20,338 nucleotides of DNA from S012-113 sp965368405 (lineage in GTDB: Bacteria; Bacteroidota; Bacteroidia; Cytophagales; Cyclobacteriaceae). Below, in pieces: positions 5,743 through 12,752 of the stretch. The stretch covers positions 1-20,338 of the forward strand of contig CBDUMS010000070.1 in the NCBI GenBank assembly GCA_965368405.1, read 5' to 3'. A model generated the notes under the pieces. That model saw nothing but the letters and a program-made list of their open reading frames with translations. It was not told the DNA's origin and ran no database searches. Each line of letters starts with the position of its first letter. Positions within the stretch are counted from its first letter, which is position 1. The position numbers were made by a program, and so were the translations under genes.

Positions 5743-8250
5743 ATGAGAACTGCTCTATCAATCTTTTGTTTGTTAATTGCTTCATTTACAACTTACGCGC
5801 AGGTTCAATCGCCCGCTGAGTTTCTAGGCTATGAGCCAGGTGATAAATTTACTCGCCACCACAGGGTGGTCGAGTACTTCAATCATGTCGCAGAAAATTC
5901 TCCTAACGTCAATCTGAAGGAGTATGGAAGAACCTATGAGGGAAGGCCATTATTAATTGCCACAATTGCCTCTGATAAGAACATGGCTCAGCTTGAGACA
6001 ATCCGAACTGATAATTTAAAGCGAACCGGCATGGCTGATGGTAATCCTGCAACTAATGTTGGAATTGTTTGGCTGAGTTATAATGTCCATGGCAATGAGG
6101 CAAATTCTACAGAGGCTTCGATGTTAACCATCTATAAATTGTTAACAGAACATAAAGATTGGCTCGAAAATACTGTTGTTCTCATTGACCCATGTATAAA
6201 TCCGGATGGTCGTGATCGTTATGTAAATTTCTATAATCAAACAGCTCAGATGCCGTTTAACCCAGATCCACAGGCCGCTGAACATATGGAACCCTGGCCA
6301 GGAGGAAGGCAAAATCATTACATATTTGATTTAAATAGGGACTGGGCATGGCAAACACAAATAGAAACCCAACAGCGAATAGTTGAGTACAATAAATGGA
6401 TGCCACATGTTCATGTGGACTTTCATGAGATGGGTTATAATAATCCTTATTATTTTGCTCCAGCTTCTAAGCCTCATCATGAATTAGTCACTCCTTGGCA
6501 GCATGAGTTCCAGGACATGGTTGGCAGGAATCACGCGCAGTACTTTGATAAAAATAATTGGTTCTATTTTACAAAGCAGGTATACGATCTTGTATATCCT
6601 AGCTACGGAGATACCTATCCGATGTATAATGGTTCTATCGGTATGACCTACGAGCAGGGCGGCAGTGGTCGTGCCGGTTTAGGTATAATAAAGCAGGAAG
6701 GCGACACCCTTACGCTCTGGGATCGAATAACCCGACATACAACCACTGGGTTGTCAACCATAGAAACCACTGCCAAGAATAACGATCGTGTCTTAGCAGA
6801 ATTTAAAAAGTTCTTCGATACTCCTGTAAGCGGGAATTATAAGTCGTTTGTGGTTAAGTCTGATAATATGGATAAGATGAACCACCTTAAAAAATGGTTA
6901 GATAAAAACAAGATCGAATACGGCTCGGCCTCTACTGTTAAAGGGCTTAAAGGTTATAATTATCTAACAAAGCGAACCGAAGCATTTTCTATAGGGGCAA
7001 ATGATCTGGTAGTGAGTGTCAATCAACCTAAAGGTGTATTGGCTAAGATATTGTTCGAGCCAGTTACATATTTCTCAGATTCGTTAAGCTACGATATAAC
7101 CGCGTGGGCTGTTCCATACTTTTATGGGATGCAGGGCTATGCTACAACCAGTAATTTAAAAGTAACACCAGGTCAGGTTTCAAGTAGCATTAAGCCAGCG
7201 TCGGCTCCCTCATCGGCGTACGCTTTTTTCTTCGAATGGAAAAGCTTTGCTGATGCTCAGTTTTTAGCGAGATTACTAAAGGAAGATGTGCTGGTTAGAT
7301 TCTCTGATCGCTCAATACGTATCAATGACAAATCTTTTGACCCAGGCACATTAATTGTTGCTAAGCGAGACAACAGCCATCTTGGTGCTAAGTTTGAAAC
7401 GGTTATTACCAGTTTGGCTAATGAATATACACAAGTGTTCGATATCTCGACTACCGGATATATGGATGGTGGTCCGGATCTTGGATCTAGGAATGTTAAT
7501 TACCTTAAGAAGCCGAATATAGCCATGTTACGAGGTGATGGGGTTTCCGGGCTTAATTATGGTGCAACTTGGTACTATCTCGAGCAAGAACTTAAATATC
7601 CCTTTACTGCAATAAATGTATCTACAGTAAACAGAGCTGATTTAAGCAAATATGATGTACTTATTATGCAGGAAGGAAGCTACGGAGATCTTGGTGAATC
7701 GGGTATGAAAAAGATATCGGGTTGGGTAAAAGATGGGGGTAAGCTCATTGCCATAGGTAGCAGCCTCCGAAAATTAGCGGATTCAGATTATTCCAGTTTG
7801 AGTAAGTTTAATTCGAAAGAAGAAAAAAAGGAGTTTGAGGCGAAGCAGGAAAAAATTGCGGAGGAGAATAAACTCTTACCCTATGCCGCTGCCGAACGAG
7901 AATATGCAAAACAGATTATACCTGGGGCTGTTTTTAGAGTTAGTCTTGATAATACCCATCCAATGGCTTACGGCTACGACAAATACTTCTATTCATTAAA
8001 GACTTCAAGCAGTAGATATGGCTACCTAGAAAACCAGAATGTTGGGGTTATTAAATCGTCGCAAGATCATTTAAGTGGGTTCTCTGGGCAATATGTAACC
8101 GAAGCGGTAGGCAAGTCGATGGTATTCGGCGTTGAGAATAGTGGGAGAGGCGAAATAGTATATTTTGTAGATAACCCCTTATTCAGAGCATTCTGGTATG
8201 ATAGCAAACTAATGGTAGCTAACGCAATCTTTATTGTTGGACAAGATTAA
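5743..8250 (+). CDS. Exported M14-family zinc carboxypeptidase-like protein
   Basis: This secreted metallopeptidase has 835 residues. The signal peptide is 1-19, ending TYAQ. The M14 domain (about 25-330) carries HGNE (116-119), giving zinc ligands H116 and E119; NRD at 198-200; HVDFHEMG (224-231) with H228 as the likely third ligand; and YEQGG (303-307), with E304 as the likely catalytic base. PDGRDR (154-159) is also typical of this large Bacteroidota group. The C-terminal third (about 595-690) includes a segment with a GATase1/ThuA-like look (SKYDVLIMQEGS, then VKDGGKLIAIGSS), as in other long M14 homologues, with a charged Lys/Glu insertion near 690-710. The amidase gene follows within 10 bases, so the pair is probably an operon for peptide use in the periplasm or outside the cell. 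Substrate is not predictable. Confidence 0.88.
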   Translation: MRTALSIFCLLIASFTTYAQVQSPAEFLGYEPGDKFTRHHRVVEYFNHVAENSPNVNLKEYGRTYEGRPLLIATIASDKNMAQLETIRTDNLKRTGMADGNPATNVGIVWLSYNVHGNEANSTEASMLTIYKLLTEHKDWLENTVVLIDPCINPDGRDRYVNFYNQTAQMPFNPDPQAAEHMEPWPGGRQNHYIFDLNRDWAWQTQIETQQRIVEYNKWMPHVHVDFHEMGYNNPYYFAPASKPHHELVTPWQHEFQDMVGRNHAQYFDKNNWFYFTKQVYDLVYPSYGDTYPMYNGSIGMTYEQGGSGRAGLGIIKQEGDTLTLWDRITRHTTTGLSTIETTAKNNDRVLAEFKKFFDTPVSGNYKSFVVKSDNMDKMNHLKKWLDKNKIEYGSASTVKGLKGYNYLTKRTEAFSIGANDLVVSVNQPKGVLAKILFEPVTYFSDSLSYDITAWAVPYFYGMQGYATTSNLKVTPGQVSSSIKPASAPSSAYAFFFEWKSFADAQFLARLLKEDVLVRFSDRSIRINDKSFDPGTLIVAKRDNSHLGAKFETVITSLANEYTQVFDISTTGYMDGGPDLGSRNVNYLKKPNIAMLRGDGVSGLNYGATWYYLEQELKYPFTAINVSTVNRADLSKYDVLIMQEGSYGDLGESGMKKISGWVKDGGKLIAIGSSLRKLADSDYSSLSKFNSKEEKKEFEAKQEKIAEENKLLPYAAAEREYAKQIIPGAVFRVSLDNTHPMAYGYDKYFYSLKTSSSRYGYLENQNVGVIKSSQDHLSGFSGQYVTEAVGKSMVFGVENSGRGEIVYFVDNPLFRAFWYDSKLMVANAIFIVGQD

Positions 8251-8257
8251 TTACACG

Positions 8258-9874
8258 ATGATGAATATTAATAAACTCTTAAAAACACCTTCTCTTAAAA
8301 TTAGTTTGGTGCTCATTGCTTTTTTTACGTTTACATGCGTTTCATGTAATCAGGAGGTTATTACCGAAAAAGAGACAAGCCTAAATATTTCCGATGAGAT
8401 TACTATTGAAGATATTCATGCGGCATACAAGAATGGCGAATACACCAGTGCTCAGCTCACCCAGTTTTATCTTGATAGAATTGACGCAATAAGCTTTAGT
8501 GGGCCACAGCTTAATGCAGTAATAACAGTTAACCCTGATGCAATAGCAATTGCCAACGCGCTGGATAAAGAATTTGCTGATGGCAATATACGTGGTCCAT
8601 TGCATGGGATTCCAATGCTGCTAAAAGATAATATTAATACAGGCGATGAAATGCCTTGTACTGCGGGAGCATTAGCAATGAAAGATTCCTATCCTTTGGA
8701 AGATAGCCCATTAGCAGCGCAGCTCAGAGCAGCCGGGGCCATAATTCTAGGTAAAGCAAATCTCAGCGAATGGGCTAATTTTCATTCGAATATTTCATCG
8801 AGTGGCTGGAGTGGACTTGGCGGACAGACCAAAAACCCTTACGACCTCACTCGGAACCCCTGTGGCTCTAGTGCCGGCTCTGGAGCAGCTGTTGCCGCCA
8901 ACTTATGTGTAATTGCTATTGGTACGGAAACGAATGGATCCATCGTATGTCCATCTACTAGCAATGGTCTTGTAGGAATTAAGCCAACGGTAGGCTTGGT
9001 TAGCCGTACAGGGATAATACCCATTAGCTTTACCCAGGATACTGGTGGGCCAATGGCCAGAACAGTTCGTGATGCTGTGATCTGTTTAGGAACACTTACC
9101 GCAATCGATGAATCCGATAGCAAGACACTCGATCCCGCTCGAGTGGCTTATCAGGACTATACTCAATTTTTAAAGTTGGGTTCGCTCGAGGGTAAAAGGA
9201 TAGGAGTGTGGCGAGGTCCTAATGGCGATAACGTAAGAGTGGCCGAACTTATGGATAATGCTGAGGCTTATTTCGAATCACAAGGTGCCGAGCTTGTTGA
9301 GGTGGAAAGAATATTACCGTCAGGAACAGGTGGAGATTCTTATCAGGTATTATTGTATGAATTTAAAGATGGCTTAAATAAATATTTTAGCGCTCTTGGT
9401 CCAAATGCGAAAGTAAAAAGTTTAGAAGACCTGATTGAAAAAACGTTTGCGGACTCCATTGAGATGCGCTATCATGATCACGAACTACTCAAAGCTGCTC
9501 AGGAAAAAGGCGACCTTGAATCAGATGAATATAAAGAAGCACTTGCGAACGCACTTCGCAAGAGTAGAGAAGAGGGGATGGATAAGGTGATGGATGAGAA
9601 TAATCTCGATGCAATTATCGCCGTAACGGGTAGCCCGGCCTGGAAAACTGACTTAACGAATGGTGATAATTTCAGCATCAGCAGCAGCTCTCCTGCGGCA
9701 ATCTCGGGATATCCGAACATTACGGTTCCCATGGGCAATATCGATGGGTTACCGGTTGGCTTATCTATATTTGGTAAAGCCTGGACCGAAGGAAAGCTTA
9801 TTGAAATTGCTTATAATTTCGAGCAAGGCACCAATCATCGTATTACGCCTCAGTACCTGACTGGAAATAATTAA
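8258..9874 (+). CDS. Amidase-signature-family lipoprotein
   Basis: This protein has 538 residues from ATG 8258; an in-frame ATG at 8234 lies inside the M14 gene, and starting at 8258 or 8261 gives a proper lipoprotein signal with lipobox CVSC (C30). The amidase-signature domain follows. Catalytic lysine K123 is in GIPMLLKDNI, the cis-serine S204 in CGSSAGSGAA, and nucleophile S228 in GTETNGS. The 24-residue gap between the two serines matches characterised members such as FAAH and peptide amidase. KPTVGLVSRTGIIPIS follows as expected. The family hydrolyses amide bonds in peptides, C-terminal amides, fatty amides or acyl-amino acids. As a lipoprotein beside an M14 peptidase, a role in envelope peptide or amide breakdown is likely. 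It is not a GatA subunit: export argues against it, and no gatB or gatC is nearby. Confidence 0.9.
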   Translation: MMNINKLLKTPSLKISLVLIAFFTFTCVSCNQEVITEKETSLNISDEITIEDIHAAYKNGEYTSAQLTQFYLDRIDAISFSGPQLNAVITVNPDAIAIANALDKEFADGNIRGPLHGIPMLLKDNINTGDEMPCTAGALAMKDSYPLEDSPLAAQLRAAGAIILGKANLSEWANFHSNISSSGWSGLGGQTKNPYDLTRNPCGSSAGSGAAVAANLCVIAIGTETNGSIVCPSTSNGLVGIKPTVGLVSRTGIIPISFTQDTGGPMARTVRDAVICLGTLTAIDESDSKTLDPARVAYQDYTQFLKLGSLEGKRIGVWRGPNGDNVRVAELMDNAEAYFESQGAELVEVERILPSGTGGDSYQVLLYEFKDGLNKYFSALGPNAKVKSLEDLIEKTFADSIEMRYHDHELLKAAQEKGDLESDEYKEALANALRKSREEGMDKVMDENNLDAIIAVTGSPAWKTDLTNGDNFSISSSSPAAISGYPNITVPMGNIDGLPVGLSIFGKAWTEGKLIEIAYNFEQGTNHRITPQYLTGNN

Positions 9875-9901
9875 CCGAGTAAACACTTGAGTTAAGCTGG
9901 T

Positions 9902-11509
9902 TTAGGCTAGCTCAAGCTCATTTTCGGTTTTCCATTCTACAAACTCATCGTAGGTCATCAGTTTGTCTAAGTAGCTCTTCGGACTGATTTCTACAATTCT
10001 GTTGGCAACGGTATCTACGAATTTATGATCATGCGATGTAAACAGAACAGTGCCAGGGAAGTCTTTTAGCGCATTATTGAATGCAATAATAGACTCCATA
10101 TCAAGGTGATTTGTAGGCTCATCGAGAATTAACAGGTTTGCCCCATTAATCATCATTTTAGAAAGCATACAACGAACTTTTTCACCTCCCGATAATACAT
10201 TCGTCTTTTTTAATGTTTCTTGCCCCGAGAATAACATCTTCCCAAGAAATCCGCGGATATAAACTTCATCTTTTTCCCCATCAGAATACTTTCGCAACCA
10301 ATCAATAAGGTTTTCATCAGTATTGAAATAGGCATTATTTTCGTTCGGTAAATATGCGGTAGAAATCGTCTGCCCGAATTTAAAACTGCCGCTATCAGCC
10401 TCCTCTTCACCCATTAAAATTTTAAAGAGAGCGCTTATGGCAAGACTATCCTTACCCACAAAAGCAATTTTATCTCCTTTATTTACGAATAGGTCGAAGT
10501 TGGTAAAAAGTGCTTTGTTACCTATTGATTTGGTTAATCCTTCAATCTGAAGGATTTGATCACCAGCAGGACGATTTTGCGTAAAGATGATGCCGGGATA
10601 CTTTCTGTTCGAAGGTTTGATCTCTTCGATATTGATCTTATCTAACAGTTTTCTGCGGCTAGTCGCTTGTTTAGATTTAGAGGCATTCGCACTAAAACGG
10701 GCGATAAATTCCTGTAATTCTTTCTTCTTCTCTTCTGCTTTTTTATTGGTAGAAGAGCGTTGGCTTAACGCAAGCTGACTTGAATGATACCAGAAAGCAT
10801 AATTACCTGTAAAAAGAGTTATGGCCCCAAAGTCGATATCAGCGATATGCGTACATACGGTATCGAGGAAGTGACGATCGTGCGATACTACAATAACGGT
10901 ATTCTTAAATTCTAATAGGAAATCTTCTAACCAGCTTACCGTTTTAATATCTAGATCGTTTGTAGGCTCATCAAGTATAAGAATATCCGGATTCCCAAAG
11001 AGAGCCTGGGCGAGCAACACCCTTACTTTAGCATGACCATTAAGTTCCTTCATTTGCTTGTAATGATCCTCTTCGGATATTCCAAGGCCACTTAAAAGCG
11101 CTGCAGCATCCGATTCAGCATTCCAACCATCGAGCTCGGCGAATTGGCTCTCGAGCTCTGCAGCCCTGTTCCCATCTTCTTCCGAGAAATCGGGCTTGGC
11201 GTAAATGGCATCCTTTTCTTCAATAATTTTCCATAAACTGGTGTGCCCCATCATCACGGTATTAAGCACCGAAACTTCGTCGAATTCAAAGTGATTTTGG
11301 CGAAGCACGGCCATCCGTTTACCCGGCTCAAGCTGCACAGTGCCACTATTTGGACTGATGTCTCCAGCAAGTATTTTTAGAAAGGTAGATTTTCCTGCAC
11401 CGTTTGCACCGATAACCCCATAGCAATTTCCGCTTCCAAATTTTACATTCACATCTTCGAAAAGAACACGTTTGCCGTACTGCAAGGTGATATTATTTGC
11501 TGAAATCAT
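9902..11509 (-). CDS. YbiT-type ABC-F ATPase with a degenerate second ATP site
   Basis: This soluble protein of 535 residues has two ABC domains joined by a basic linker and no membrane domain, as in ABC-F ribosome-associated ATPases. NBD1 has Walker A GANGAGKST (34-42), Walker B DILILDEPTND (175-185) and SHDRHF. The linker RFSANASKSKQATSRRKLLDK (271-291) closely follows E. coli YbiT. NBD2 has signature LSGGEK (439-444) and Walker B LLILDEPTNHLD (459-470). Two motifs are lost: the NBD1 signature reads LNGHAK (156-161), and the NBD2 Walker A reads GKDSLAIS (352-359) without GK[ST]. Both belong to the same composite nucleotide site, leaving one canonical site. The gene stands alone and converges on the amidase gene. 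ABC-F proteins act at the ribosomal E site; the particular role of this one is not known. Confidence 0.92.
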   Translation of the reverse strand: MISANNITLQYGKRVLFEDVNVKFGSGNCYGVIGANGAGKSTFLKILAGDISPNSGTVQLEPGKRMAVLRQNHFEFDEVSVLNTVMMGHTSLWKIIEEKDAIYAKPDFSEEDGNRAAELESQFAELDGWNAESDAAALLSGLGISEEDHYKQMKELNGHAKVRVLLAQALFGNPDILILDEPTNDLDIKTVSWLEDFLLEFKNTVIVVSHDRHFLDTVCTHIADIDFGAITLFTGNYAFWYHSSQLALSQRSSTNKKAEEKKKELQEFIARFSANASKSKQATSRRKLLDKINIEEIKPSNRKYPGIIFTQNRPAGDQILQIEGLTKSIGNKALFTNFDLFVNKGDKIAFVGKDSLAISALFKILMGEEEADSGSFKFGQTISTAYLPNENNAYFNTDENLIDWLRKYSDGEKDEVYIRGFLGKMLFSGQETLKKTNVLSGGEKVRCMLSKMMINGANLLILDEPTNHLDMESIIAFNNALKDFPGTVLFTSHDHKFVDTVANRIVEISPKSYLDKLMTYDEFVEWKTENELELA

Positions 11510-11531
11510 TTACTTCTGTTTTTTGAAGCCG

Positions 11532-11539
11532 CAAAGATA
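11532..11539 (-). promoter_or_regulatory. -7 promoter box for the ABC-F gene
   Basis: TATCTTTG on the minus strand (followed by C, then GGC) matches TAnnTTTG exactly and ends 22 bases before ATG 11509. No TTG stands at the usual -33 spacing, so the assignment rests on the -7 box and its position. Confidence 0.42.
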
Positions 11540-11595
11540 GAGGTTTATATCCTTATAAGTTATAATTCTCTAAAGATTACCCGCCAAATGAATGA

Positions 11596-11772
11596 CATGC
11601 AACCCGAACAACTTTTGCGAAATATGCAAATAGAGGGCTTTTACTTGCAATATTCGATTATGATGGCACCCGATACATTCCGAACTTTATTTCAGAGATA
11701 TCACATTTAATTGAATCGATTCGAGGAGCAACATCAGTTGCAATCTCTGTAGAAAATTATTGCAGATATTAA
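11596..11772 (+). pseudogene. Possible 5' relic of a HAD-phosphatase gene
   Basis: One plus-strand frame is open for about 58 codons between stops but has no ATG. It contains LLLAIFDYDGT, the HAD motif I (DxDGT, with the first Asp codon at 11656-11658), followed by YIPNFISEISHLIES, which resembles the first cap helix of phosphoglycolate-phosphatase-type proteins. The frame ends at TAA 11770 and none of HAD motifs II-IV follow. I read it as the decayed front end of a HAD gene left between the ABC-F and lipoprotein genes. A chance match in a short frame is quite possible. The rest of 11510-11810 shows only the ABC-F promoter box and an overlapping 40-codon frame at 11588-11710. Confidence 0.3.
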
Positions 11773-11810
11773 GGTGCAGCGTCAGCACGGTAATCACTGA
11801 CATAAGAACG

Positions 11811-12452
11811 ATGGAACTCAGAATTAACAACTATTGTAAAATCGCAACACTAATAATTATTGTTCTCAGCTTGAGCATTCAAAGCTGCGCGCCAATCTTC
11901 TCTGAGGTACAAAGTGCTCGGACGGTTGGAAAAAATAATTTCGAGGTTACCCCCGCATTTTCAACAGTAAATTTTGCCTATGAGGGAGACCGTGAGGCCA
12001 TTCAGAAACAGTTTGGATTACACATGGCCTATGGTATTACTGATGATGTCGATTTAAGACTTCGTTATGAGAACGTTCTGGGAGAAGAGATTAACGTTCT
12101 TGCTATTGGCCCCAAGATCAATATCGTAGAAAATATGGTATCAATTTATTTGCCCATTGGATCGTATATAGGCGATGAGATGAGCATTGAAATGGTACAG
12201 TTTCATCCTACGCTGTTGCTTACTCAGCCTATTGTAGAAAACAAAATTGATTTTACAGCGGCACCTAAACTGCTAATCCCTTTTAGCAACGAGATTGAAA
12301 CGCTCTTTGCGCTGAATTTTAATCTTGCTTTGAGCAATGATCTTAACCGATGGGCTATTAGGCCAGAATATGGGTTTTTATTTAATCCGGGCGAGAAGGG
12401 ATACTACGGCCAATTCAGTATAGCTTTAAGTCTAAACTTTGGGAATAAGTAG
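11811..12452 (+). CDS. Putative envelope lipoprotein, beta-rich
   Basis: The frame opens at 11760, but ATG 11811 directly precedes a hydrophobic stretch ending in lipobox IQSC, giving a 213-residue lipoprotein with its modified cysteine near residue 26. The mature part starts SARTVGKNNFEVTPAFST and consists of alternating short strands (DVDLRLRYE, AIGPKINIV, YGQFSIALSLNF) and ends in a strand of alternating hydrophobic residues. This is the pattern of a small outer-membrane beta-barrel or beta-sandwich, as in many uncharacterised Bacteroidota proteins. No enzyme motif is visible and I cannot name a family. The gene lies 66 bases upstream of the small zinc-ribbon-like gene on the same strand. 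Coding status is well supported; function is unknown. Confidence 0.7.
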   Translation: MELRINNYCKIATLIIIVLSLSIQSCAPIFSEVQSARTVGKNNFEVTPAFSTVNFAYEGDREAIQKQFGLHMAYGITDDVDLRLRYENVLGEEINVLAIGPKINIVENMVSIYLPIGSYIGDEMSIEMVQFHPTLLLTQPIVENKIDFTAAPKLLIPFSNEIETLFALNFNLALSNDLNRWAIRPEYGFLFNPGEKGYYGQFSIALSLNFGNK

Positions 12453-12517
12453 ATTCCGCTCATTGGCACTTTTAATACTTAAATGAGTTAATTTCGAAAG
12501 AGTAAAATTCTAACACC

Positions 12518-12700
12518 ATGGAAAATCAGAAAAAATCATGCATTCTTTGTCAGAAACCTGACTCAGAACTCCCATTAATTCAGCTCAGTTATAACGGCTC
12601 CGCATACTATATCTGCCCTGAGCATATGCCAATGCTCATTCACCAACCCGATGCCCTCGTTGGCAAAATGCCAGGAGCAGAAAATATGAATGCTGGGTAA
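12518..12700 (+). CDS. Small zinc-ribbon-like protein
   Basis: This protein has 60 residues and no signal peptide. C8-x2-C11 (CILC) and C33-x2-H36 (CPEH) are spaced as in a small treble-clef or zinc-ribbon metal site, with hydrophobic strands between them (LIQLSYNGSAYYIC) and a conserved-looking tail (VGKMPGAEN). The start at 12518 is the only ATG before the first cysteine pair. A strong terminator follows 7 bases after the stop, which supports a real transcription unit. It might bind zinc and act as a small regulatory or chaperone-like factor, but no partner is evident and no function can be named. Confidence 0.75.
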   Translation: MENQKKSCILCQKPDSELPLIQLSYNGSAYYICPEHMPMLIHQPDALVGKMPGAENMNAG

Positions 12701-12706
12701 ATAAAA

Positions 12707-12734
12707 AAGGCACACCATTTAAATGGCGTGCCTT
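12707..12734. terminator. Bidirectional intrinsic terminator
   Basis: AAGGCAC (12707-12713) pairs with GTGCCTT (12728-12734), and CCATTT with AAATGG inside, broken by one A/C mismatch. An A-run precedes the hairpin and a T-rich tract (AGTTTT) follows it, so it can terminate both strands. It sits between the convergent small zinc-ribbon gene (stop at 12700) and the S9 peptidase gene (stop at 12753). Confidence 0.88.
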
Positions 12735-12752
12735 AGTTTTAAGCTACTAGTT

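Noticed and set aside
8234..8257. Amidase start at the first in-frame ATG inside the M14 gene
   Set aside because: The extra eight residues sit before the lipoprotein signal peptide and overlap the M14 stop; the doublet ATG at 8258/8261 fits better.
9886..9916. Inverted repeat CTTGAG/CTCAAG between the amidase and ABC-F genes as a terminator
   Set aside because: Only six perfect pairs, no U-tract on either side, and one arm lies within the ABC-F coding end.
11588..11710. 40-residue plus-strand frame starting with ATG in the ABC-F upstream region
   Set aside because: It is in a different frame from the HAD-like segment, has no family resemblance and no clear upstream signals.
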